A DNA stretch of 64,000 bases from Lelliottia nimipressuralis (GTDB lineage: Bacteria > Pseudomonadota > Gammaproteobacteria > Enterobacterales > Enterobacteriaceae). This document shows, one piece after another, positions 28,224 to 35,984 of the stretch. Position 1 is the stretch's first letter, and each line of letters opens with the position of its first letter. The notes under the pieces are model-generated. The model worked only from the letters and a program-made list of their open reading frames with translations. It made no database searches and had not been told where the DNA came from. The position numbers and the translations under genes were made by a program. The stretch is taken from NCBI RefSeq assembly GCF_004115925.1, contig NZ_SDDX01000008.1, forward strand, positions 372,001 to 436,000. Direction: 5' to 3'.

Positions 28224-28838
28224 ATGAGCCAAACTGCACTCTCCTCTGCATTAAAGGGCGGCGCGCTGCTCCTGATGCTGATCTTGATTTATACCGGCCT
28301 GTTTACCGGGGACCGCGTCACCTGGCTGATGGAAGTCACTCCCGTGGTCATCGTGGTACCACTGCTGCTCGCTACCCAAAAACGCTACCCACTCACTCCC
28401 CTGCTTTACACGCTGATCTTCTTCCACGCGATCATTCTGATGGTCGGCGGAATGTACACTTACGCCAAAGTGCCCATCGGTTTTGAGGTTCAGGAGTGGC
28501 TGAATCTGAGCCGCAACCCGTACGATAAACTCGGACACTTTTTCCAGGGGCTGGTGCCTGCCCTGGCGGCGCGTGAGATACTGGTGCGCGGCGGTTACGT
28601 CAATGGTCGCAAAATGACGAGTTTTCTGGTGTGCTGCATCGCGCTGGCCATCAGCGCGACCTACGAGCTGATAGAATGGTGGGCGGCGCTGGCGATGGGA
28701 CAAGGCGCGGATGATTTTCTCGGCACGCAGGGCGATCCCTGGGATACCCAGTCAGATATGTTCTGCGCCCTGCTCGGCGCGCTCACCACCGTCCTGCTGC
28801 TGGGGCGTATTCATCAGCGGCAGCTGGAACGCATCTGA
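28224..28838 (+). CDS. yjdF: YjdF-like inner membrane protein (DUF2238)
   Basis: The 204-residue polytopic protein has about five or six hydrophobic segments and the DUF2238 signatures LGHFFQGLVPALAAREIL (about 102-120), YELIEWW (about 148-154), and the acidic GTQGDPWDTQSDMFCALLGA block (about 168-187). E. coli YjdF belongs to this family; biochemical function is unknown. Its last 25 bases overlap, tail to tail, the anti-sigma gene on the other strand. Only a weak AAGAAAA element precedes the start. Confidence 0.88.
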   Translation: MSQTALSSALKGGALLLMLILIYTGLFTGDRVTWLMEVTPVVIVVPLLLATQKRYPLTPLLYTLIFFHAIILMVGGMYTYAKVPIGFEVQEWLNLSRNPYDKLGHFFQGLVPALAAREILVRGGYVNGRKMTSFLVCCIALAISATYELIEWWAALAMGQGADDFLGTQGDPWDTQSDMFCALLGALTTVLLLGRIHQRQLERI

Positions 28839-29461
28839 GGAATCGCCACCCATCGCCACCCCAAGCCGACCGTGGCGACCACGATTGTCAGGGTCGCTGC
28901 CATGTGCAGGGCAAAATCCAGGGGATGCACTTCAACGGAGTGGCAAAACGACAATAGCGTCAGCGCCATGCAGGCGACGCCAGCCCCTGCCGAGGCGAGA
29001 CTTTGCAGGGGATGAAGGCTGCGGGTACGGCGCAGATAGCCGATAACCAGTAGCACCATCGGCGCGCTGACGGTCATCATAAAGACGTAGCAGTTCACCG
29101 CGTCACGATGGTGAATCTGGGACGACTGGCCCATATTCGCCAGCACGCAGCCCAGCCACACGATCAGCAGCGGCATAAACCACTTCCAGCTCAGGGGACG
29201 ACGCCCGGCGATGCTGAGTAAAAACGCATTGCGGATCGCCAGCACCCCCATCACAAACGTCAGCCCCAGTTGCAGCAGGGCCAGCAGTGCGCCCGCCTGG
29301 GACCAGTCCGTCGCCACACGCTGCAACAGCAAACTGCAAAGCCATCCGCTCGGCAACGCCATTAACGTCCACGCCAGCACGCGCCAGCCATCGCGCCACG
29401 GGCGGGTGACGGGCTGCGCCTGCCGACTCAGTTTTTCGATTAACAGCTCATGATCGGTCAT
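28814..29461 (-). CDS. NrsF-family (DUF1109) anti-sigma factor
   Basis: The 215-residue protein has a short cytoplasmic N-terminus (about 1-28) and six predicted membrane segments, the layout of DUF1109/NrsF anti-sigma factors that hold ECF sigma factors at the inner membrane. Cysteines at WLCSL, LGCVL, VNCYV, VACMA and SFCHS could provide redox sensing; in Caulobacter NrsF, paired cysteines are needed for response. It overlaps the 3' end of the sigma gene by 14 bases, so the two are co-translated. Confidence 0.86.
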   Translation of the reverse strand: MTDHELLIEKLSRQAQPVTRPWRDGWRVLAWTLMALPSGWLCSLLLQRVATDWSQAGALLALLQLGLTFVMGVLAIRNAFLLSIAGRRPLSWKWFMPLLIVWLGCVLANMGQSSQIHHRDAVNCYVFMMTVSAPMVLLVIGYLRRTRSLHPLQSLASAGAGVACMALTLLSFCHSVEVHPLDFALHMAATLTIVVATVGLGWRWVAIPQMRSSCR

Positions 29462-30008
29462 GATTCGCTCCCATCCGGCGAAGATTGGTAATAGCCCTGT
29501 GCAGCAGGGATTTCACCGCAGAGATCGTCAGATTGTGACGGCTTGCCGCCTGCGCAAGCGTCATCTCCTGCAGATGAATATGTTCCACGATTTGCCGCTG
29601 GCGGGCGGGCAGCCTGTTGAGGATCAGCGCCAGCTCCTCCTGCTCGTCCTGATGTTCCACGCTCTCGACAGCCGCGACGTTGGCCAGCGCCTCTTCCGTA
29701 TCCGTTTCCCTGCGTAACGTCCGCCCATGATGGCGCAGCGCATCGACCGCCCGAGCCTGAGTAATCGCCATCAGCCAGGGTAAAAAGGGGCAGTCTGGAT
29801 CGTAGGTATGGCGAACCCGATGCACTGTCAGCAGCACATCCTGGATGACATCTTCCACCAGCGCCGGATCGAACACCTGTCGGCGCACTATCGCGCGGAT
29901 AGCCGGGACGATCGCCCGCAATAACTGCGTATAGGCGTGACGATCGCCGGCCTGAGCTTTTGTCATCAGCTCAGGCCAGGCCTCGCGCGGGGCAAGCCCG
30001 TTATCCAT
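29448..30008 (-). CDS. ECF-type RNA polymerase sigma factor
   Basis: The 186-residue product has sigma region 2 (about 25-95, with VEDVIQDVLLTVHRVRHTY and the FLPWLMAITQARAVDALR helix) and region 4 (about 128-180, with LPARQRQIVEHIHL and the helix-turn-helix LAQAASRHNLTISAVKSLLH). The pairing with an NrsF-type anti-sigma places it in the Caulobacter SigF-like ECF group. It probably directs transcription of the operon in which it lies, so the peroxiredoxin and thiol reductase genes would be its targets (inference). It follows the DsbD-like gene by 20 bases. Confidence 0.92.
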   Translation of the reverse strand: MDNGLAPREAWPELMTKAQAGDRHAYTQLLRAIVPAIRAIVRRQVFDPALVEDVIQDVLLTVHRVRHTYDPDCPFLPWLMAITQARAVDALRHHGRTLRRETDTEEALANVAAVESVEHQDEQEELALILNRLPARQRQIVEHIHLQEMTLAQAASRHNLTISAVKSLLHRAITNLRRMGANHDRS

Positions 30009-30028
30009 ATTCCGCCATAACGATTACC

Positions 30029-31261
30029 TCATGCTTTTTTGCCAGCCGCCTGATTCAGGGCGTTCACCACGATTGAGGGCGTCAGCACTTGCGGGAGCAC
30101 GTGCGGCGCGCTTCCGTCTGCCGGATAGACCACGTACAGCGGCAGACCGCCCTGGCCGAACATGTTCATCGCATCATCGATGTCCGCGTTAAATTTGGTG
30201 GAGTCCGCCACCATATACACTGCACCAGTGCGGGCCATCGCCTCTTTCACCGCCTGCGTAGAGAGCGATGTGCGATCGTTCACCTGACAGGTGATGCACC
30301 ACGACGCGGTAAAGTTTACGAAGATCGCTTTGCCGTGACCGCGCAGGGCCGCCACGCTCTGCGGAGACCACTTCACGGGCGCCGCGTTATCCGCCACTGC
30401 GGTCACAGGCGCCGTTGATCCTGCGTTGATCGCCCTCGGTAACGGCACGATGGCGACAACAAAAAACGCCACCGTGATAGCCAGCAGCACTTTGTAAGAG
30501 TGGCCGAGATAGCGTCTGCGCTGCGCGATACCGTACAGCCACGCGGCAAAGCTCACCACCACTGCGCTCGCCAGCATCACCGCCAGCGCCGTGGTGCCGG
30601 CCTGCTGCGCCAGCACCCACACCAGCCAGGCAAAGGCGCCCAGCATTGGAAACGCTAGCCCACGCTTGAGCACATCCATCCACGCACCAGGGCGCGGCAG
30701 GCGACGGGCAATTGCCGGGAACAGGGAGACGAGGGTAAAGGGGGCGGCAAAACCGAGCGCCAGCGCGAAGAAAATGGCCAGTGAAACCGCAGGCGGCTGC
30801 ACCAGAGCATAGCCCACGGCACCCGCCATAAATGGCGCGGAACACGGCGTGGCCACCACAATCGCCAGCGCGCCGGTCAGGGCAGAACGAACAAATGCTC
30901 CGCGACCGACAGAGATCTCCCCTGCCCGCTGCAGCGACAGCCCAACCTCAAATACACCGAGCAGGTTGAGTGCAGCCCCGAGAATAATCAGCGCCAGAAC
31001 CGCAATCACCAGCGGTGACTGCAGCTGAAATCCCCATCCCACGGCGGTTCCCCCGGCGCGAAGCGCCAGCAGCAGCGCCGCCAGCGCCATCATGGTGAAA
31101 ATCACCCCGAGCAGAAAACCCAGCCCTTCGGTTCGTGCGCTTTTCGTGTCGCCCTGATGGCGCATGATCCCCAGCGCTTTCAGGGAGATCACCGGGAAAA
31201 CACAGGGCATGAAATTCAGGATCACGCCGCCCAGAAAGGCGGCAAAAATGGCGGTTAACAT
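30029..31261 (-). CDS. Short DsbD-like thiol:disulfide interchange protein
   Basis: The 410-residue inner-membrane protein moves electrons from cytoplasmic thioredoxin to the periplasm. The transmembrane domain (about 1-275) carries the two intramembrane cysteines expected of DsbD beta domains: C20 in NFMPCVFP and C140 in ATPCSAPF. The periplasmic thioredoxin-like C-terminus has C322-x-x-C325 (ASWCITCQVN). The N-terminal alpha domain of DsbD is absent, so it must pass electrons to a separate partner, possibly the peroxiredoxin encoded just upstream. GAGG precedes the ATG. The gap to the peroxiredoxin gene is 31 bases. Confidence 0.9.
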   Translation of the reverse strand: MLTAIFAAFLGGVILNFMPCVFPVISLKALGIMRHQGDTKSARTEGLGFLLGVIFTMMALAALLLALRAGGTAVGWGFQLQSPLVIAVLALIILGAALNLLGVFEVGLSLQRAGEISVGRGAFVRSALTGALAIVVATPCSAPFMAGAVGYALVQPPAVSLAIFFALALGFAAPFTLVSLFPAIARRLPRPGAWMDVLKRGLAFPMLGAFAWLVWVLAQQAGTTALAVMLASAVVVSFAAWLYGIAQRRRYLGHSYKVLLAITVAFFVVAIVPLPRAINAGSTAPVTAVADNAAPVKWSPQSVAALRGHGKAIFVNFTASWCITCQVNDRTSLSTQAVKEAMARTGAVYMVADSTKFNADIDDAMNMFGQGGLPLYVVYPADGSAPHVLPQVLTPSIVVNALNQAAGKKA

Positions 31262-31292
31262 AGCAAACCTCGAATGCGAACGTCGGCGTTAA

Positions 31293-31844
31293 TCAGGAGT
31301 GCGATTTCGCATATTGCTTCACGGCGTCCATCGTTTTCTGAATGTGCGCATCCGGGTTGCGGTCGGTGTAGCTCAGCAGAATTTTGCCATCCGGGGCGAT
31401 GACGAAAGAGGTGCGATCGGAGAGGGTTTTACCGTTCATCTGCATCAGCGTTTCATACTCGGCCGCCACTTTCGCACCAGGATCGGCTGCCACCGCAAAC
31501 TTATCGCGGCACTCCAGTTTCGAGAATTCATCCACCTGGTCGACGTTACCGGCGGTTACCCCCACCACCGTGGCGCCCAGTTTTTTGAAATCATCCGTCG
31601 CTTCGGCGAAGGCGTGGGCTTCCAGCGTGCAGCCCTTGGTAAATGCCGCCGGGAAGAAATAGAGCACCACCGGCCCTTTTTGCAGCGCCTGCTGTAAGGT
31701 GAACGTCAGCGGTTTACCGCCGAGCGCGCCCTGAAGGGTAAAATCGGGCGCTTTCGCTCCGGCTTCGAGCGCGGCCTGGGTGTTCATGGAAAACAGTGAA
31801 AGGGTCAGTACGGCGGCGGCGGACGCGATTTTCAAACGTTTCAT
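31293..31844 (-). CDS. Periplasmic AhpC/TSA-family (BCP-like) peroxiredoxin
   Basis: The 183-residue product reduces peroxides with a reactive cysteine. A Sec signal peptide ends at NTQA (residue 24). The peroxiredoxin motif reads FFPAAFTKGCT, giving peroxidatic C72 with T69; C112 (KLECRDK) is a candidate resolving cysteine. Translation from 31844 (MKRLKIASAA) is favoured over ATG 31856 because GGAG lies seven to eight bases upstream. It heads a four-gene operon with the DsbD-like reductase, ECF sigma and anti-sigma genes, which suggests an envelope peroxide defence module. Confidence 0.9.
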   Translation of the reverse strand: MKRLKIASAAAVLTLSLFSMNTQAALEAGAKAPDFTLQGALGGKPLTFTLQQALQKGPVVLYFFPAAFTKGCTLEAHAFAEATDDFKKLGATVVGVTAGNVDQVDEFSKLECRDKFAVAADPGAKVAAEYETLMQMNGKTLSDRTSFVIAPDGKILLSYTDRNPDAHIQKTMDAVKQYAKSHS

Positions 31845-31938
31845 GGTCAACTCCATCAGGGAAAAGGGGGGCTATCTGAATAATAGTTCGTTAGCCCGCG
31901 AGCAAAAGTTTCGCCCGACCATAAAAAATGTATCGCTG

Positions 31939-33390
31939 TTAGCTAAATTTACGCACCAGAAAATCGAGATCCTCTTCTTTTACCGCTCTGGCAAGGTAAT
32001 AACCTTGAAAACTTTTGATGCCAGCGGCGGATAAGGTATTAAATTTTTCCTCGCTGTCCACCCCTTCGGCGACACAGGCAACGCCAGTAATATCGCTGTA
32101 ATACTGCATCGCTTTAATCAGACTGAAATCACTGTCGTTTGCGGCAAATTTATCAACGATATCTTTATCAAGTTTCAGGCCATCAAAAGGAATTTGTCTC
32201 ACCGGGAACATAACGTGATCGCTTGAAAAACAGTCATCTAAAAACAATCTGCACCCCGTTTGGCGCAGGCGCTGCATGGTGTCCGCAATCCCTTTATCCA
32301 GCGTTACATCAATCGTTTCGGCGAACTCAAACACCAGTTTTTCTGCCCAGTGTTCATCACTTAACATTTCAACGGCTTTTTTTGCCATCCCTGGTAAGGC
32401 ATTTCCGGATGCCAGTTCAGGAGGGATATTAACGGAGAAATAATATTTCCCATTATATTTGTTAATCCCGCGAACGGCGGCATCAATAACCAGAGCCATC
32501 AGCTGCAACCAGATATTTTTATCATGCAAGTTCGCCAGAAAATCTGCCGGTTTAAGGATGACGCCTTTACGATTCCAGCGCAGTAATATTTCAAAGCCAA
32601 CGCCTCTTTTATCACTGTCGGTAATAATCTGATACACCGGAAATATTTCTTTATTTATCAGCGCGGTGGTGAAACGCCCGTCTAAATAAGCATTATCATG
32701 ACTCACAGGCTCGCCTGAAACAGCGAATGTCGCCCGAAACAGCGCGCCACGGCTTAAAAAGGTATTGATCAGCTGCAATTTCCGCAGGCCCTCTTTGCGA
32801 TAAACGTATATCGTTTTGATCGCCAGACCACAGGCTTTTGCCTGGGCTTTGACCGACACGCCACGATAGAAAGAGAGCACAGAATCTAACTCCCGGCTCG
32901 TCAAACCCTTTTCAAAACAATCTTTTACTTTTCTCTCAAGGAACGCGGCCTCTTCCAGCGGCGGGAACACTGCCGTCACAATATCCTGACAGGGGTGCGA
33001 TAAATTCGCGACGCGTATATTTCTGAGTTTATTTTTATCCCTGATCAAACTGTACAATGTGCGGTAAAGCCAGTTTGCCGGTAATTGACTGTAAATAAGG
33101 ACGGTGACTTTCGCAGGTTTGGCGTTGAGCAAGACGATCATTTTTTTCAACGAACCTAAAATTTCGCAGATATCTCCTTTAAGGAATACAGAAATCGTTG
33201 CACCTGCACTGGCGTACACCGCATTCAGTTCTTCCTGGGATGGCTCATCACCATCGACCATAATACGGTAAGCGCAGATCCCGCTGTTATTCAGAAGCAT
33301 TTCATACCCTTGCCAGGCATAGCTGCAGGAAGAAATGACGTATTGATTCTGAAAACGTTTCAGGTAGTTGGCACGTGCATCCCAGGCCAT
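31939..33390 (-). CDS. LuxR-type HTH / EAL-domain protein
   Basis: The 483-residue product has an N-terminal domain (about 1-150) of unclear type, a LuxR-like helix-turn-helix (about 162-208, LTSRELDSVL to IKTIYVYRKEGLRKL), and an EAL domain (about 235-483). EAL-domain landmarks are E267 (FEILLRW), N321 (SVNIPP), E358 (EFAE), D385-D386 (FLDDCFSS), K407 (GLKLDKD), E442 (VAEGVD) and Q462. Most metal and catalytic residues remain, but loop 6, normally DDFGTG, reads DDCFSS. Phosphodiesterase activity is therefore uncertain, and it may be a c-di-GMP-sensing transcription factor. Start at 33390 has GGAG; an upstream in-frame ATG at 33564 is poorly supported. Beside the adhesin locus it is a plausible regulator. 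Confidence 0.87.
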   Translation of the reverse strand: MAWDARANYLKRFQNQYVISSCSYAWQGYEMLLNNSGICAYRIMVDGDEPSQEELNAVYASAGATISVFLKGDICEILGSLKKMIVLLNAKPAKVTVLIYSQLPANWLYRTLYSLIRDKNKLRNIRVANLSHPCQDIVTAVFPPLEEAAFLERKVKDCFEKGLTSRELDSVLSFYRGVSVKAQAKACGLAIKTIYVYRKEGLRKLQLINTFLSRGALFRATFAVSGEPVSHDNAYLDGRFTTALINKEIFPVYQIITDSDKRGVGFEILLRWNRKGVILKPADFLANLHDKNIWLQLMALVIDAAVRGINKYNGKYYFSVNIPPELASGNALPGMAKKAVEMLSDEHWAEKLVFEFAETIDVTLDKGIADTMQRLRQTGCRLFLDDCFSSDHVMFPVRQIPFDGLKLDKDIVDKFAANDSDFSLIKAMQYYSDITGVACVAEGVDSEEKFNTLSAAGIKSFQGYYLARAVKEEDLDFLVRKFS

Positions 33391-33886
33391 GATAATCTCC
33401 AGCGAAATATAAATGAGGGTAAAAATGTTTATTGCGAAAAGACGATAGCTGTCAAAATCAATGACCAGAAATAAAAAATAATGATGTTTGCGAACGCCTT
33501 TGACACCTTTGCCACTGCGTCTCTGAATAGCGAGATCATAACAAACCGGGAATGTTATCACCATAGATTTAATATCGTATTTTTGTATAAAACAGGTATC
33601 TCCTGTGTTTTTTGTTTAAAACAAAAACATTACTCATCGCGACAGGTGGACATATTTACGTTAATTACCCAACGTATTTAACGTAAATATGTTCATTCAG
33701 TAAACATCCACACATTCATTCAACTTCATTTCGTCATCCTCTGCCCACCACGCAAATACACACTTCCTGAATATTATTCATAAATACCAAAAGTAAATTC
33801 CACTTATCACATGTATAATAGTGAAGCTAAACATTCAATAGAGAAATGAATACCCCCATTGGCTCGTCTCAACATAGGACAACCGT
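33391..33886. promoter_or_regulatory. Divergent regulatory region between the EAL and winged-helix genes
   Basis: 496 AT-rich, gene-free bases between two divergent regulators, holding both promoters and one striking inverted repeat (listed separately). Several T/A-rich tracts at 33560-33640 and 33770-33840 suit H-NS binding (inference). Confidence 0.5.
33650..33692. promoter_or_regulatory. Perfect 15-bp inverted repeat, candidate operator
   Basis: ACATATTTACGTTAA (33650-33664) is exactly mirrored by TTAACGTAAATATGT (33678-33692) across 13 bases; including one mismatch the arms extend to 17 bases. Arm centres are 28 bases apart, close to a whole number of helical turns. No T-run follows either arm, so a terminator is less likely than a dimer-binding operator. 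Confidence 0.6.
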
Positions 33887-34753
33887 ATGGATATCCATAT
33901 ATCATCAAGGGCTTTACTGCTTCGAAGGGATGTGATTAAAAATAACCCAAGATTCAGCGAAGCAATAAAACAACACTTCACCATTAATGATGCCATCTAC
34001 AAAAAACAACCGTTGTTCTACAAAACGATGCTCCAGGAGTCACGGTTCAATATTGTGTTATCGATGTGCTGTTTTGTTTTTGGCGATCAGGCCTCTTCAG
34101 TATCAGAAATAAAAGAGTTATGTACCCGATATAAAATTGCCAGTCCAAATAGTGTCATAGCCATCATTACTTTACTCAGAACTACCAACAGAATTAAAAC
34201 CTGGCGGTGCACCGAGGATCGGCGCAAGACCATCATCGAACCAACAAAAAAAGGATTAGACGAACTTAAAAATTATATGTCCGGGGCCTTTTTACCCGTA
34301 AGCACTTTATATCCTGATTACAACGTCAATATTAACCTGCTGGATAATGATACGCTCAGACACAGTTTTTTTCGGCGGGCCGCAGAATATCTTTTTCGTG
34401 GTGTTACCTTTAAAAAGATTTTGCCAGAGGTAGGATTATTTATTGAGAAAGATGGCGGGCGCATGATCATGCTGTATCTTTATCTGCAGGCGATGAAGAA
34501 TAAAAATGCTCACGGTGCAACCATTGATTATTCAGCCAGCGTGCTGGCAAAAGAGTTTTTTGTTTCCAGAATTCATGTAAACCGGATCATGAAATCCGCT
34601 CAGGAGGCTGGCTATCTGAAAGAGCGAGAAGATGGACGCATCAGTATTTATCCAAATTTTTTACAGCTGGTCGAAAACTATGCCGGACTTTACTTTGCCT
34701 ACGTCACGCATTACCTGAATATTCATCCTAAAGAGCGACTGTCTTCTGTCTGA
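33887..34753 (+). CDS. Double winged-helix transcription regulator (unrecognised)
   Basis: The 288-residue product appears to hold two winged helix-turn-helix domains. One is MarR-like (about 52-130: SVSEIKELCTRYKIASPNSV, then a wing KTWRCTEDRRKTIIEPTKKG). The second is at about 190-262 (DYSASVLAKEFFVSRIHVNR, then AGYLKEREDGRISIYP). A degenerate linker lies between them. AGGA precedes ATG 33887 by nine bases. It is divergent from the EAL gene and convergent with the type I secretion operon, so control of adhesin expression is likely but unproven. No named family was recognised. Confidence 0.75.
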   Translation: MDIHISSRALLLRRDVIKNNPRFSEAIKQHFTINDAIYKKQPLFYKTMLQESRFNIVLSMCCFVFGDQASSVSEIKELCTRYKIASPNSVIAIITLLRTTNRIKTWRCTEDRRKTIIEPTKKGLDELKNYMSGAFLPVSTLYPDYNVNINLLDNDTLRHSFFRRAAEYLFRGVTFKKILPEVGLFIEKDGGRMIMLYLYLQAMKNKNAHGATIDYSASVLAKEFFVSRIHVNRIMKSAQEAGYLKEREDGRISIYPNFLQLVENYAGLYFAYVTHYLNIHPKERLSSV

Positions 34754-34775
34754 TTAAATTTCACCGGAAAATTGA

Positions 34776-34803
34776 ACTGGCGAGCGGTTTTCCGATCGCC
34801 AGT
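34776..34803. terminator. Bidirectional hairpin between convergent genes
   Basis: ACTGGCGA pairs with TCGCCAGT; inside, after one mismatch, CGG pairs with CCG around TTTT. It sits between the ends of the regulator and HlyD-type genes. On the minus strand it is followed by TCAATTTT. Confidence 0.7.
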
Positions 34804-34808
34804 ATTCA

Positions 34809-35984
34809 TTATCTTTCGCGCAGGGCCTCTTTGGTTTTATTCAACGGTTTCAGCAGGTAGTCAATGATGGTTTTACTGCCCGTTTTAATATCCACGGTCG
34901 CAATCATCCCTGGAAAAACAGGAAATTCTTTCCCCTGCTTATTCGTCAGGTGATTACTCGTGGTTCTGATATAGACCCGGTAATAGTAAACATCTCTTTT
35001 AACATCATCCTGAATCGTATCAGGAGAAATCATGGTCACTTCGCCTTCCAGCCCGCCATAGATGGAGTAGTCATAGGCCGTCACTTTGACCAGCGCTTTT
35101 TGCCCCGGATGGATAAAGGCCACATCGCGCGGGGAAATTTTGGCTTCAATCACCATCTGATCGTCGAGCGGCACTAGGCTCAACAATTTTCCATTTGGCG
35201 GGATCACGCCTCCGACGGTAGTGACATCAATATCTTTAACAATCCCGCGGACCGGCGCGTTGAATGTCAGACGGGTGAGGGAATCTTCACGCCCTTTCAT
35301 CACCGAACGCTGGGCTTCGATTTCCGCATTCGCCTTGGCTAACTCTTCACGGGCGCGAACGTAATACTGGTTTTGCATTTCCGTGATTTTATTCTCAAGC
35401 TCATTTTTTTGACGCTCAAGACGCAGAACTTCCACCTTGCTGGCCGCCCCCTGGGTGACCAGCGGTCGGGTCAATGATAGCTCGCGCTGAATAAGTGTTA
35501 CCCCCTGGCGCAAACCGGTAAGCCCTTTTTCCAGGCTGTCGCGACGAGAGTGATACAGCGCGGTCTCCTGTTTGACCAGCTCAACGTCATCGTCCAGCTC
35601 TTGCGGGAAAACCAGCGCACTTTGATTGGCCTCCGCGTTCAGGCGCGCGGCAGTTGCCATCGCGGCATTCAGCCGGGATTCACTCTCCAGCACGCTGGAC
35701 TCGGTTTTGGTGCGATCCAGCTGCGCCAGCTGTTGCCCACGCTCGACGATATCCCCTTCACGCACCAGCAGCTTATGGATAATCCCCCCTTCCAGCGACT
35801 GAATAACCTGCTCATGCGAAGAGGGAATCACTTTACCGCTCCCGGTGGTCACTTCATCAAGCTGGAACATACTTGCCCAGATCGTGAAAAGAGCAAAGAG
35901 CGCAAACAGAGACCAGGCAACCAGCGTCGAGCGCGGGAGTTTAGGCTCCTGAAGACGGCTGTTGAAACGAGAAAAATCACTCAT
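34809..35984 (-). CDS. HlyD-family type I secretion membrane fusion protein
   Basis: The 391-residue periplasmic adaptor joins the inner-membrane ABC exporter to the TolC-type outer-membrane channel. One N-terminal membrane anchor (about 20-42, LVAWSLFALFALFTIWAS) is followed by a lipoyl half-motif (GGIIHKLLVREGDIVERGQ), a long coiled coil (about 100-240, LRLERQKNELENKITEMQNQ) and the second lipoyl and beta-barrel part (TFNAPVRGIVKDIDV to PGMIATVDI). Its ATG overlaps the stop of the ATPase gene (ATGA). It corresponds to LapC/BapD-type subunits and serves the giant adhesin encoded upstream. Confidence 0.93.
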   Translation of the reverse strand: MSDFSRFNSRLQEPKLPRSTLVAWSLFALFALFTIWASMFQLDEVTTGSGKVIPSSHEQVIQSLEGGIIHKLLVREGDIVERGQQLAQLDRTKTESSVLESESRLNAAMATAARLNAEANQSALVFPQELDDDVELVKQETALYHSRRDSLEKGLTGLRQGVTLIQRELSLTRPLVTQGAASKVEVLRLERQKNELENKITEMQNQYYVRAREELAKANAEIEAQRSVMKGREDSLTRLTFNAPVRGIVKDIDVTTVGGVIPPNGKLLSLVPLDDQMVIEAKISPRDVAFIHPGQKALVKVTAYDYSIYGGLEGEVTMISPDTIQDDVKRDVYYYRVYIRTTSNHLTNKQGKEFPVFPGMIATVDIKTGSKTIIDYLLKPLNKTKEALRER

